NCBI GenBank assembly: GCA_021151685.1
Contig: JAGKWS010000019.1
Location: 1 to 45,649 of the forward strand
From: Chitinophagaceae bacterium
GTDB taxonomy: Bacteria > Bacteroidota > Bacteroidia > Chitinophagales > Chitinophagaceae
Reading direction: 5' to 3'
Length of the DNA: 45,649 nucleotides
The position numbers were made by a program, and so were the translations under genes. Shown piece after piece: positions 25,707 through 33,385 of this stretch; within the stretch, counting starts at the first letter, position 1, and each line of letters starts with the position of its first letter. The notes under the pieces were generated by a model. The model searched no databases and was not told where the DNA came from. It saw nothing but the letters and a program-made list of their open reading frames with translations.

Positions 25707-26123
25707 CTATCCCAATGTAGCATTGAGCGTGATGTTGCAATTTAACAGTTTTGAAATTGGGCAATTGAGTTTTGCATCTGTAGCACACTCCATAAATTGT
25801 GCTTCGGTAATGCCTGGCACTACTGCCTTCAACGTCAAATCGCTGGTTGTAACCGCGCCATTGTCGAGGGTAATGTCGCAACGTGTTTCTATGACACCAG
25901 GTGTAAAGCCAGCAGCACCTAACACAAAAGACAACTTCATAGAAAAGCAACCAGCATGTGCAGCGGCTATCAATTCTTCGGGATTGGTACCTACCCCATC
26001 GGCAAAGCGGCTGTTGAATGAATACTGGGTATGACTGAGTGTGGTGCTTTGTGATGTGAGGTGACCATTACCTTCTTTTCCCGAACCGTTCCAAACGGCT
26101 GTTGCATGACGTTTCATAGACAT
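25707..26123 (-). CDS. OsmC-family peroxiredoxin
   Basis: 138 residues. OsmC/Ohr enzymes reduce organic and inorganic peroxides with two cysteines. The peroxidatic Cys59 in AAHAGCFSM and resolving Cys121 in LNCPISKLL are both present, as are GVGTNPEELIAAA and the N-terminal ATAVWNG strand. The pattern is OsmC rather than Ohr. ATG at 26123 gives MSMKRHATAVW; ATG 26117 is also possible. Cytoplasmic, single gene; 205 bases of AT-rich DNA (26124-26328) with no recognisable feature separate it from coaE. Confidence 0.93.
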   Translation of the reverse strand: MSMKRHATAVWNGSGKEGNGHLTSQSTTLSHTQYSFNSRFADGVGTNPEELIAAAHAGCFSMKLSFVLGAAGFTPGVIETRCDITLDNGAVTTSDLTLKAVVPGITEAQFMECATDAKLNCPISKLLNCNITLNATLG

Positions 26124-26328
26124 TTATTTTGTTTGTTGTGCAATATTAGTTCTAAGATAGCTAAACCTAAATAGATGTTGCCTATGCACTACCCTGCCAC
26201 CACACCAAACATCTACAGATATAACACTACATTTACAATAGGACGAAACAGACTATAGCCAGTATATACAAACACAAACACTAAAGTAAACTGAAGATAG
26301 TGTATAATAAATAAGCAGAAAAGCGGCA

Positions 26329-26967
26329 TTATATAAGACCGGCCATCTGAAGCAAATGCTGATGTATCTGTAATACCTGAGGTATTAGTGGTACTACATT
26401 ATCATTGAGAATAACAAATTGACACCGACGCATTTTTTCGGTATCGTTCATCTGTATAGAAATAACTTTTTCAATACGTTCGCGATTGGAGTTATTTCTG
26501 CTGACTGCACGCTGTATGCGCAATTCTTGTGGTGCCGATATGCCTACCATCACATCTACATATCGTTCGCTACCGGTCTCGAAAAATATGGCTGCTTCCT
26601 TTATTGCATAGGGCGATGTTTGTACAGTCATCCAATGGTTACCGGCGGCGATGGCCAATGGCTGAAGCAACGCTTCCAATTGCCGACGTTTGGTAGCATT
26701 GGAAAAAACAATTTGCCCCATGCGACTGGTATCGGGCACCCCACCCACATACACATCTTCTTCAAGAATGTCATTGATGCGACTACGAATGTCGGTATTA
26801 GTAGACAATACATATTTTGCCGCATCATCTGCATTGAAAACTGGTACGCCCAAGCACGCAAAAATGCGACAAACAACAGACTTACCAGAGCCTATGCCAC
26901 CGGTAACCCCCACCCGCAAGGGCGAGCTGCCACCATTAGTGGCTTGTCTGTTATTTGTCGCTTCCAT
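26329..26967 (-). CDS. coaE: Dephospho-CoA kinase
   Basis: Last step of coenzyme A synthesis, phosphorylating the 3'-hydroxyl of dephospho-CoA. 212 residues, normal length after a short N-terminal extension. P-loop GVTGGIGSGKS (residues ~20-30), VFNADDAAKYV with the conserved Asp (~44-54), the LQPLAIAAG region and RAVSRNNSNRERI lid are present. Last gene of the leftward nusB operon, 40 bases after yajC. In many relatives a YbbR-domain gene sits between yajC and coaE; it is missing here. Confidence 0.95.
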   Translation of the reverse strand: MEATNNRQATNGGSSPLRVGVTGGIGSGKSVVCRIFACLGVPVFNADDAAKYVLSTNTDIRSRINDILEEDVYVGGVPDTSRMGQIVFSNATKRRQLEALLQPLAIAAGNHWMTVQTSPYAIKEAAIFFETGSERYVDVMVGISAPQELRIQRAVSRNNSNRERIEKVISIQMNDTEKMRRCQFVILNDNVVPLIPQVLQIHQHLLQMAGLI

Positions 26968-27007
26968 AAAACGCTACTGCCTACCCTTAGGGTACAATAA
27001 CAATTGG

Positions 27008-27343
27008 TTATTTAGCAGCCCTCTTGCGTGCTGCTTCGGTCATTTCCATAGAAACAGCCGAACGCTCAATAGTCATGAATACACCACGGCTGATCTCGAG
27101 CTGAATAGTGCCATCTTCATTGGAACGACTAATGCGACCATGAATACCTGCTGTAGTAACAATTATTTGCTCGCCGGGGTTGAGCGCATCGGCAAATTTT
27201 TTCTGCTCTTTTGCACGTTTATTTTGCGGACGTATCATAAAGAAATACATTACCACAAACATGCCTACCATAAGCACTATGGGCATGATGCCGCCTTGTT
27301 GCGGACCAGCCGCTTGTAAGAACATTGTTCCGTTTAAGTTCAT
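27008..27343 (-). CDS. yajC: Preprotein translocase subunit YajC
   Basis: 111 residues: one N-terminal transmembrane helix (IMPIVLMVGMFVVMYFFMIRPQNKR) with the typical YFxMIRPQNKRxKE junction, then a soluble domain with LNPGEQIIVTTAGIHGRI. YajC joins SecD-SecF in the Sec machinery. 27 bases downstream of the DUF1573 gene in the nusB operon. Confidence 0.95.
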   Translation of the reverse strand: MNLNGTMFLQAAGPQQGGIMPIVLMVGMFVVMYFFMIRPQNKRAKEQKKFADALNPGEQIIVTTAGIHGRISRSNEDGTIQLEISRGVFMTIERSAVSMEMTEAARKRAAK

Positions 27344-27370
27344 GATTGTATATTCAGATTAATTGTATAA

Positions 27371-27832
27371 TTATTGTTTTTTGTCTATTTCGGCTTGTAT
27401 GTATAGCATTTCTCTACCTATCAACGTGTTGGTGGTAAGTGTAACCGATTTTTCCTGATGGCCAGACTTGCCGCTGGAGTTGAAAGTAACTTTTAAGGTA
27501 GCAGATTGCCCCGGCGAAATAGGCTCTTTAGGGTAGTCGGGGACGGTACAACCGCAAGAACCCGATGCTGTAGTAATAATTAACGGCGTTTTACCTGTGT
27601 TGGTAAACGAAAACTCATAAGAAACTACCTCGCCTTCGCGTATATGTCCAAAATTGTGCAAGGTATCTTTGAACTTCATTACGGGCTTTAAGGCAGCGGC
27701 CACAGCATCTACACCTTCGGCCGTTTTAGGATTATTTACCAAAGTGGCCGATATTCCTTTTGTTTCCTCTTGTTTTTTTTCGCTACTGCAAGAGGCAAGT
27801 GCAATGAATGCGATAGCTAGAAAACGTTTCAT
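27371..27832 (-). CDS. DUF1573 lipoprotein
   Basis: 153 residues. Lipoprotein signal peptide with lipobox ALASC (Cys16). The DUF1573 core is present: FKDTLHNFGHIREGEVVSYEF, then FTNTGKTPLIITTASGSCGCTVPDYP and PGQSATLKVTFNSSGKSG. The fold is an Ig-like/ASPM-SPD-2-Hydin type domain; the CGC motif is typical, and the function is unknown. Expected in the periplasm on a lipid anchor. It is separated from nusB by 204 bases containing a decayed copy of the palindromic repeat, an insertion into what is normally a compact operon. Confidence 0.9.
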   Translation of the reverse strand: MKRFLAIAFIALASCSSEKKQEETKGISATLVNNPKTAEGVDAVAAALKPVMKFKDTLHNFGHIREGEVVSYEFSFTNTGKTPLIITTASGSCGCTVPDYPKEPISPGQSATLKVTFNSSGKSGHQEKSVTLTTNTLIGREMLYIQAEIDKKQ

Positions 27833-27907
27833 TATTCCAGAGTTGAAGTAAAATTTACACTATAAATATTAGAGAATTTGCAATTTCGATATAAACTATC
27901 CTATTAT

Positions 27908-28024
27908 GTTTTTTGGGCTTCCACTTCGTTATGTATTAGAACACAGTTGACTAATAGCCGCAAAAAATGTCCGATTCTACTGATGACACTTTCGCAAGTA
28001 GGCAATACATCTCAAAACAGTCCC
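27908..28024 (+). repeat. Decayed relative of the palindromic repeat family
   Basis: GGCTTCCACTTCGTTATG resembles GGCTGCAACTTCGTTAC of the three intact copies; AATAGCCGCAAAAAATGTCC resembles the CTATGGCTGCAAAATGTGCC segment. TATTAG/CTAATA form a centre hairpin in the same place, and AAAACAGTC echoes the right end AAACAGGCT. Ends are not definable. It lies between nusB and the DUF1573 gene. Confidence 0.45.
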
Positions 28025-28036
28025 TAAAGAACGAAA

Positions 28037-28969
28037 TTATTTTTTATTCCTTTCGGTCTTGTTGATGAGATTTTCTTTTACCAAATCCTTCACAATGTTA
28101 TCGAGCACACCGTTCACAAACTGGCCGCTCTGAGGCGTACTGTATTGTTTGGCAATGTCAATATATTCATTGATGGTAACTTTTGTAGGGATAGTAGGAA
28201 AATAAAGAAACTCGCAAACCCCCATACGCAGCAACAACTTGTCTATTATGGCTATCCGTTCCTTATCCCAGTTCATTAATTTGGGGGTTATCAGCTCCAT
28301 ACAATACTCTTCGCGGTCCATAACGGCCTTCAAAAGATCGTGTGCGTAGTCTTTCTTCTCGCCGGATAATAGGCGCGAGAAATCGACTTTGGCATTGCTC
28401 TTGAAATAATTTTCCATGAGCATGGTAATCATTTCTGCATCATCTTCCCAACCGGGCAATTCATCGGTAAAGTTGCTGGCAATTTCTTCTTTACCATATA
28501 CTTCCTTTTCCCAAATGTATTGCATTATGGCTCTATCGGCCACGGCCGAATGCTCGGTAGCGTGTGTGTATACGCTATACTCTGCCGATTTCAGCACATT
28601 ATAAAATATCTTCTTAACAAGATCTTCGTCTATGTATCTATCCAGCTTATTGTTCTTTACCCTGTCTGTAAAAGACTTATTGTTATTGAGGGCAATAACA
28701 ACACTATTTGCCGACAAGCGCGCATCTAAATTTTGCTCTGCTGCCGTTGCCAAATACCTTGCGGCTTTCTGCCGGGCATTAATATCGGCATATTCTGCAA
28801 TGCGTACTGTATACAGTATGGTTGTAGTAAACAAGTCTAATACCTGTGCCAATTTATTATCCAGCATGGCACCTGCTGCTGTGTAACTACCATGCCCATC
28901 CTGTTCCAGCGATGTAAGTGTGTATAAAGTCTGCATCACCTTTACACGGATGTTCCTGCGACTAATCAT
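28037..28969 (-). CDS. nusB: Transcription antitermination factor NusB
   Basis: 310 residues, about twice the length of E. coli NusB, as is usual in Bacteroidota, where an N-terminal extension precedes the NusB fold. The start ISRRNIRVKVMQTLYTL and the C-terminal WDKERIAIIDKLLLRMGVCEFLYFPTIPTKVTINEYIDIAKQYSTPQSGQFVNGVLDNIVKDL are diagnostic (the last part is the NusB core binding NusE and boxA RNA). First gene of the leftward nusB - DUF1573 - yajC - coaE unit with its own -7 box upstream. Confidence 0.93.
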   Translation of the reverse strand: MISRRNIRVKVMQTLYTLTSLEQDGHGSYTAAGAMLDNKLAQVLDLFTTTILYTVRIAEYADINARQKAARYLATAAEQNLDARLSANSVVIALNNNKSFTDRVKNNKLDRYIDEDLVKKIFYNVLKSAEYSVYTHATEHSAVADRAIMQYIWEKEVYGKEEIASNFTDELPGWEDDAEMITMLMENYFKSNAKVDFSRLLSGEKKDYAHDLLKAVMDREEYCMELITPKLMNWDKERIAIIDKLLLRMGVCEFLYFPTIPTKVTINEYIDIAKQYSTPQSGQFVNGVLDNIVKDLVKENLINKTERNKK

Positions 28970-28997
28970 ATCTTATAAAAATCTCTATTTTGGAGTG

Positions 28998-29005
28998 CAA
29001 AGGTA
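28998..29005 (-). promoter_or_regulatory. Putative -7 promoter box of nusB operon
   Basis: On the minus strand TACCTTTG, an exact TAnnTTTG match, ends 28 bases before the nusB start codon. A clear -33 TTTG at the normal distance was not found. Confidence 0.5.
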
Positions 29006-29102
29006 GGTAAAACACATGGCTTAATATGCCTGCAAGCTACCGCAAAGCCTTGCAAAATGTTATTTCTCGCCCCAATATGCCACAAAAAGTATGAGCGGTA
29101 AA

Positions 29103-29135
29103 TAAATAAAAAACCGCCCTGTTTACAGAGCGGTT
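29103..29135 (-). terminator. Terminator of rpsT
   Basis: On the minus strand, GAACCGCTCTG and its partner around GGGCGGTT form a stem with one mismatch, followed by TTTTTTATTTATT. It lies 23 bases after the rpsT stop. Confidence 0.8.
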
Positions 29136-29157
29136 CTTCTATAATATTATTATGGAA

Positions 29158-29409
29158 TTAAGCCATTGCATTCACGCGCTTTGCAACACCCGATTTCAGG
29201 TTTGCAGCTTTGTTCTTATGAATTACATTACGCTTAGCCAGTTTGTCAATCATTGATACTACTTTGCTCAGACCTTCCTGTGCAACTGTTTTTTCACCAG
29301 CAAGCAATGTACGAATAGCGTTGCGGGTTGTTTTGCCATAATAACGGTTGCGTTCACGACGCTTTTCACTTTGACGCACGTCTTTTTTGGTTGCCTTATG
29401 GTTTGCCAT
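29158..29409 (-). CDS. rpsT: Small ribosomal subunit protein bS20
   Basis: 83 residues, the normal length, highly basic and helical: MANHKATKKDVRQSEKRRERN at the start, then KTTRNAIRTLL and the C-terminal KRNVIHKNKAANLKSGVAKRVNAMA typical of S20. Binds 16S rRNA in the body of the 30S subunit. Single gene with its own promoter (29435-29464) and terminator (29103-29135). A 25-base palindrome overlaps its -7 box. Confidence 0.97.
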   Translation of the reverse strand: MANHKATKKDVRQSEKRRERNRYYGKTTRNAIRTLLAGEKTVAQEGLSKVVSMIDKLAKRNVIHKNKAANLKSGVAKRVNAMA

Positions 29410-29434
29410 CTATCTCTAAGTTGTTTTAAGACCG

Positions 29435-29464
29435 CAAATGTAAGAGATATTTGCGGAATACAAA
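29435..29464 (-). promoter_or_regulatory. Promoter of rpsT
   Basis: Minus-strand TACATTTG (29442-29435) fits TAnnTTTG; TTTG (29464-29461) lies 18 bases upstream. The start codon follows 25 bases after. The -7 box sits inside the palindrome CCGCAAAT..ATTTGCGG at 29432-29456. Confidence 0.6.
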
Positions 29465-29541
29465 AAATAAAATTGAATGGTATTTTTTTACACAATTACG
29501 TACAGACATATACCTGAGATACAGTAGTACTAACTAACCTG

Positions 29542-29808
29542 CTACCAGTAATTGTCTTTGGGACATTCCAGTGACTGCTCGTACTGGCGTGTTTTGCCGG
29601 TACCATCTACTTTGGTCCATGTTTTTGCGCTATCCTGCATGCGTTCTTCTATTATACTGTAGCGAACGCGACATATTTTGGGTTGATTAATAACATATAG
29701 CAATACACCATCCTGCTTTACATGCAAGGCGCAAGTGTAACAATTGTTTTTCTCGCAAGAGGCCAACATCCATCCGGCAAGTGCCACTAATGGCAATAAC
29801 TTCTTCAT
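29542..29808 (-). CDS. Small Cys-rich lipoprotein
   Basis: 88 residues. Lipoprotein signal with ASC lipobox (MKKLLPLVALAGWMLASC), then a short mature part with EKNNCYTCALHV near the N-terminus and further Cys at KICRVR and LECPKDN: four Cys besides the acylated one, enough for two disulfides. The CYTC pair looks like a CxxC motif. No family recognised. Monocistronic, 117 bases from the thioredoxin-like gene, with that gene's terminator between. Outer- or inner-membrane periplasmic face expected. Confidence 0.7.
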   Translation of the reverse strand: MKKLLPLVALAGWMLASCEKNNCYTCALHVKQDGVLLYVINQPKICRVRYSIIEERMQDSAKTWTKVDGTGKTRQYEQSLECPKDNYW

Positions 29809-29865
29809 GCTGTAAAGATAGTAATGTATGTATAACTACACAAAACACATCTTGATAATGCGATA

Positions 29866-29902
29866 AAAAAAACTACAGCCACAACACTGTGTGTTGTGGC
29901 TG
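29866..29902 (-). terminator. Terminator of thioredoxin-like gene
   Basis: CAGCCACAACAC and GTGTTGTGGCTG pair perfectly around TGT (29876-29902); on the minus strand a TGTAGTTTTTTTT tract follows. 24 bases after the stop codon. Confidence 0.85.
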
Positions 29903-29925
29903 CAAATGACACTGAACGAAAATGT

Positions 29926-30504
29926 TTATTTCTTGGTTTTTTCGGTTGTCTTAGCTTTCGTAGCTTTCTTACCCGTAGCGGTTGGTGCGGCTGCACTGGC
30001 TGTAGTAACCGCTGGCTTTGCTTTGGCTATAATTTCGTTGGCTGTTTTCAGAAACAGCTCATCTTCTTTGCCGGGTGTTGCACCAGCAGGGTATCCCTGA
30101 TTGCCGTAGGCATTGATGTTCATTTTCCCTGCATCGCCCTGCGTAAGAGAAAAGTACCATACGGTAGGATATCCCTGCACCTGAAATGCCTGCTGCAATT
30201 CGTTGTTCTGGCGCATCAGGTTCTCTGGCAGTTGTTTCCTTCTGGGGAAATCGAGTTCAAGAAGTACTACGTTTTCTTTGGCCCATTTTATGAATGATGG
30301 TTTCGAGAAAACATCGTTATGTAGCTTGTGGCACCAACCACACCAGTCGCTACCTGTAAAAAAACCAAAAATTGGTTTGCCTGTTTGTTTAGAGATTTCG
30401 TTAGCCTTCATCAGATCTGTCTGCCAATCCAGCCCATCGCCATGTTGTGCCATAGCTGGTAATACAAACAGAGAGAAAAAGAAAGCAAAAAGGATACGTT
30501 TCAT
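29926..30504 (-). CDS. Exported thioredoxin-fold protein
   Basis: 192 residues. Signal peptide MKRILFAFFFSLFVLPAMAQ; thioredoxin domain (~22-145) with the active-site motif GSDWCGWCHKLHNDVF (CGWC), LLELDFPRR and VQGYPTVWYF (the cis-Pro region). The C-terminal ~30 residues are a low-complexity Lys/Ala/Thr tail (ATGKKATKAKTTEKTKK). CGWC points to periplasmic disulfide reduction or exchange; the sequence resembles the DUF255/thioredoxin_7 group. The unusual basic tail may bind RNA, DNA or an envelope polymer, or may simply be a linker. Single gene. Confidence 0.88.
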   Translation of the reverse strand: MKRILFAFFFSLFVLPAMAQHGDGLDWQTDLMKANEISKQTGKPIFGFFTGSDWCGWCHKLHNDVFSKPSFIKWAKENVVLLELDFPRRKQLPENLMRQNNELQQAFQVQGYPTVWYFSLTQGDAGKMNINAYGNQGYPAGATPGKEDELFLKTANEIIAKAKPAVTTASAAAPTATGKKATKAKTTEKTKK

Positions 30505-30521
30505 GTTACGTTGTTATGCAA

Positions 30522-30529
30522 CAAATGTA
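30522..30529 (-). promoter_or_regulatory. Putative -7 box of thioredoxin-like gene
   Basis: Minus-strand TACATTTG matches TAnnTTTG, 17 bases before the start codon. Next to it GTAGGTA and TACCTAC (30528-30550) form a short inverted repeat that could be an operator. Confidence 0.45.
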
Positions 30530-30596
30530 GGTAGTATTACGGTTACCTACGTACATTTTTTCGGTACAAGCCATACGGGGCCTGTCATTATGTTGA

Positions 30597-30604
30597 TACC
30601 TTTG
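30597..30604 (+). promoter_or_regulatory. Putative -7 box of rsmF-like gene
   Basis: TACCTTTG matches the -7 consensus exactly, 15 bases before the TTG start at 30620. It supports the TTG as start because no ATG occurs near it. Confidence 0.5.
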
Positions 30605-30619
30605 TGAAAACTATATTTC

Positions 30620-31972
30620 TTGCAGCTACCCGAACATTTACTTGACGAACTGACCGGCAAACCGGGCTTCGACAGAACAGAATTTACAGATGCACACGCC
30701 CACCCAGCACCAACATCGGTACGATTACATCCTGTAAAAGGAAAAGGGTTGTTTGAGGAGTTGCCAAGGGTATTGTGGTGCGAAGAGGGTGTATACCTGC
30801 CAGAAAGACCAGTATTTACATTAGACCCACTTTTTCATGCGGGAGCCTACTATGTACAAGAGGCATCGTCTATGTTTCTGCAACAGGCACTACAAGTAGC
30901 AGGGGCCGAGGCACCGAGCCTACGTGTGCTGGATCTGTGTGCGGCACCGGGCGGAAAAAGTACACTAATAGCATCGCTGCTGCACCCTGAAAGTTTGCTG
31001 GTATCGAATGAGGTAATAAGAACACGTGCATCTATACTGGAAGAAAACACCAGCCGCTGGGGTTATATGAACAACTGGGTAACAGCGAACGACCCAAGAG
31101 ACATTGGCAAGCTGGAAGGCTATTTTGATATAATAGTGGTAGATGCGCCCTGTAGTGGATCGGGCTTGTGGCGAAAAGACCCAAATGCACTGAACGAATG
31201 GAGCGAAGAAAATGTGGAACTATGTAGTGGGCGGCAAAAACGCATTATTGCCGATGTGTGGCCGGCACTGAAGCCGGGTGGCTACCTGATATATGCTACT
31301 TGCTCTTACTCGCAGGCCGAGGACGAAGACATAGCCGACTGGATAGCAGACGCATACAATGCAGAAGGGGTAGCGATACCAGTGGCAGACACGGATGGTA
31401 TAGTATGCACAACATCGGCAGTGGCTAACATACCGGGTTACAGGTTCTTTCCGCATAAGGTAACAGGTGAAGGATTTTTTCTGACGATGGTGAGAAAGAA
31501 AATAGATGAAACAACGCATACAATGCCCGTGTACAAGTGGCAAGCCGACAAAAAAGTGCAACACATAGCACAACAATATTTTGGCAATAAGGACGTAACC
31601 ATAATACCTGCCAGAGAAGGCAACTACAGTGCTATTGGCTCACAACACATAGCCGACTGGCAATTGCTACAAAAACATGTATGGTTGCGGCGCACTGGTA
31701 CTGCTGTGGGTATGCCAGCCGCAAAAGACTGGGTACCCGACCACGAGGTAGCATTGTGCGTAGATACCAGCCCGCAACAATGGCTGGATGTGAACAGGGA
31801 ACAGGCTCTGAAATTTTTGAAAAGGGAAGAAATGGGGGTAGCCCTACGCGAGAAAGGTTGGCTGATAGTGCGCTACAAAGGGTTGGGATTGGGTTGGGTG
31901 AAATCGTTGGGCAACCGCTATAACAACTACTTACCTAAGCACTGGCGTATACGCATGAACATAGATGAATAA
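30620..31972 (+). CDS. rRNA (cytosine-C5) methyltransferase, RsmF/NOL1/NOP2 family
   Basis: 450 residues. SAM-binding motif LDLCAAPGGKSTLIA (residues ~110-124), motif IV VDAPCSGSGLWRKDP with a catalytic-pair Cys, motif VI YATCSYSQAEDE with the nucleophile Cys, and PGYRFFPHKVTGEGFFL are those of m5C RNA methyltransferases. The N-terminal domain (LPEHLLDEL, SVRLHP) is RsmF-like and the C-terminal PUA-like domain is present (RYKGLGLGWVKSLGNRYNNYLP), as in RsmF, which methylates C1407 of 16S rRNA. Start: TTG at 30620; an in-frame TGA lies at 30605 and the next Met is ~85 codons inside. Stands alone. Confidence 0.88.
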   Translation: MQLPEHLLDELTGKPGFDRTEFTDAHAHPAPTSVRLHPVKGKGLFEELPRVLWCEEGVYLPERPVFTLDPLFHAGAYYVQEASSMFLQQALQVAGAEAPSLRVLDLCAAPGGKSTLIASLLHPESLLVSNEVIRTRASILEENTSRWGYMNNWVTANDPRDIGKLEGYFDIIVVDAPCSGSGLWRKDPNALNEWSEENVELCSGRQKRIIADVWPALKPGGYLIYATCSYSQAEDEDIADWIADAYNAEGVAIPVADTDGIVCTTSAVANIPGYRFFPHKVTGEGFFLTMVRKKIDETTHTMPVYKWQADKKVQHIAQQYFGNKDVTIIPAREGNYSAIGSQHIADWQLLQKHVWLRRTGTAVGMPAAKDWVPDHEVALCVDTSPQQWLDVNREQALKFLKREEMGVALREKGWLIVRYKGLGLGWVKSLGNRYNNYLPKHWRIRMNIDE

Positions 31973-32011
31973 AGCCAACGCATAACGAACAAAATTATAC
32001 AAACAACGGCA

Positions 32012-32040
32012 TTGGAAATTTGAATTTTGTATTACCTTTG
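32012..32040 (+). promoter_or_regulatory. Promoter of SRP RNA
   Basis: TTG at 32012-32014 and TACCTTTG at 32033-32040, 18 bases apart; the RNA 5' end would fall about six to eight bases later, as predicted for the RNA start. Confidence 0.7.
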
Positions 32041-32045
32041 CACCA

Positions 32046-32143
32046 CTGGCAAGTCTCACACGGCCAGCTCCCATTGAATCCCCCAGGGTAGGAATGCAGC
32101 AAGGGCGTTTGGTTGTAGCGGTGCGATGTGAGTAATTTGCCAG
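32046..32143 (+). ncRNA. ffs: Signal recognition particle RNA (4.5S type)
   Basis: About 98 bases. The conserved apical domain is seen: CCCCCAGGGTAGGAATGCAG, that is the GGAA tetraloop with the CAGG strand opposite AGCA(AGGG), which binds the Ffh M domain. The ends pair: CTGGCAAGTCTCACA at 32046 with TGTGAGTAATTTGCCAG ending at 32143. A T tract (32144-32150) follows directly as terminator. With Ffh and FtsY this RNA brings ribosomes making membrane proteins to SecYEG. Boundaries are inferred from pairing and promoter position. It sits between the rsmF-like gene and endonuclease I. Confidence 0.88.
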
Positions 32144-32201
32144 TTTTTTTATGCCCATACCCCACCCTACATTGGCACAAACGGTGGTAAACATAACAAA
32201 C

Positions 32202-32253
32202 TATTAAAGCGCGAATGGCGGTCTGAAATCAGACCGCCATTCGCGCTTTAATA
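32202..32253. terminator. Perfect 25-bp-stem hairpin (bidirectional terminator)
   Basis: TATTAAAGCGCGAATGGCGG continuing to 32226 is an exact inverted copy of 32229-32253 with only AA between. It lies after ffs and 26 bases after the end of the leftward endonuclease I gene. The T-rich outer arms suit termination in both directions; the stem is much longer than a usual terminator. Confidence 0.7.
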
Positions 32254-32279
32254 CTCATTGACAATAAGTTACATAACAA

Positions 32280-33353
32280 TTACTCCAGTATCAGTTTCTG
32301 TACATTGTTGGCTGCGCCATTTTGCATCTGTACAATGTACAGACCACGAGGCCATGTAGCAACATCGATAGTAGTATTGGTTGTGCTGTATGTATTGCTG
32401 AATACAACATTGCCACTGATACCATAGACCATTACATGTGTAGCACCTGTAGTAGCTACCTGAGACCAACTGAGGCTCACAACAGTACTGGCAGGGTTGG
32501 GTATGACCGTAAATGATGGCCCATCATTAATAGCATATGCATATGTAGGGGCGCATGTAGCCGTACCCCATATACAATCGGCATATTCGGGATGGTCAAT
32601 GAAAGGATTCCTGTTGCCTTGAATTCCGTATACAGCTTCATTCCTGTCAATCTCTTTTTTGCTTACAGGGTCCAAGTGATGCCATTCCAGCAACATTTGT
32701 GCTGCCCATGGATTCAGGTTTACGCGTGTGGCCATTTCCCATGTGCCAAATTTGGCACTGTCGTTGCGATAGCAAGTAGATATATAAAAATAGGTACGTG
32801 CAATATCGCCCTTAAAAGAATCAATAGGCTCGTAACACAAACCAATAGGACTACCGGGATAAGTATTGCTACCCATTTTGCCACCGTTGGTAAATGTTTC
32901 GGTTACAGAACCTACCTTGCCATATGGATAATCGTTGCGTTTATTATTTACATAATAATCGGTAGGATATACAAGAAACAAGTCTGTTTGCATAGGGGTA
33001 TCGCTGGAAAACTTGCTTTGTGGCCATGTATGTTCGCGATTGTAACAACCACCCTCGGCCGAAGGGCTGACACTACCACACTGGTTGGTAGTCATAGTAT
33101 ATTCATAAGCAGGTGTGCCTCCGGGTCGGTCAGAATAGATGTCCCATAGTTTACCGTTCGGTTTTACGTCAGTAGACAAATATGCCGTCCACAAACCGGG
33201 GGTGTAACTCAATACAGTATGTGGGCGAATGATGTTGCGCAATGCCAAACGCAATGCCTGACCAGTATAACCATCGGCAGGTGTATAGTACCCCGTTTGC
33301 GCACTAAGCGACAGGGGCAGAAGGGTCATCAGAATCAAATATATTTTCTTCAT
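32280..33353 (-). CDS. Secreted endonuclease I with T9SS sorting domain
   Basis: 357 residues from ATG 33353 (an in-frame extension upstream lacks signal sense). Signal peptide MKKIYLILMTLLPLSLSAQ; endonuclease I domain with the catalytic motif CYNREHTWPQS (about residues 103-113, His108), DLFLVYPTDYYVNNKRNDYPYG, DIARTYFYISTCY and NPWAAQMLLEWHHLDPVSKKEIDRNEAVYGIQGNRNPFIDHPEY; and a C-terminal ~75-residue T9SS sorting domain (FTVIPNPASTVVSLSW, MVYGISGNVVF, WPRGLYIVQM). It degrades DNA outside the cell. 32 bases downstream of the EEP-family gene on the same strand; a strong hairpin ends the unit. Confidence 0.92.
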   Translation of the reverse strand: MKKIYLILMTLLPLSLSAQTGYYTPADGYTGQALRLALRNIIRPHTVLSYTPGLWTAYLSTDVKPNGKLWDIYSDRPGGTPAYEYTMTTNQCGSVSPSAEGGCYNREHTWPQSKFSSDTPMQTDLFLVYPTDYYVNNKRNDYPYGKVGSVTETFTNGGKMGSNTYPGSPIGLCYEPIDSFKGDIARTYFYISTCYRNDSAKFGTWEMATRVNLNPWAAQMLLEWHHLDPVSKKEIDRNEAVYGIQGNRNPFIDHPEYADCIWGTATCAPTYAYAINDGPSFTVIPNPASTVVSLSWSQVATTGATHVMVYGISGNVVFSNTYSTTNTTIDVATWPRGLYIVQMQNGAANNVQKLILE

Positions 33354-33385
33354 AAACACAAAATTACACAATTTTAACATGCTGT

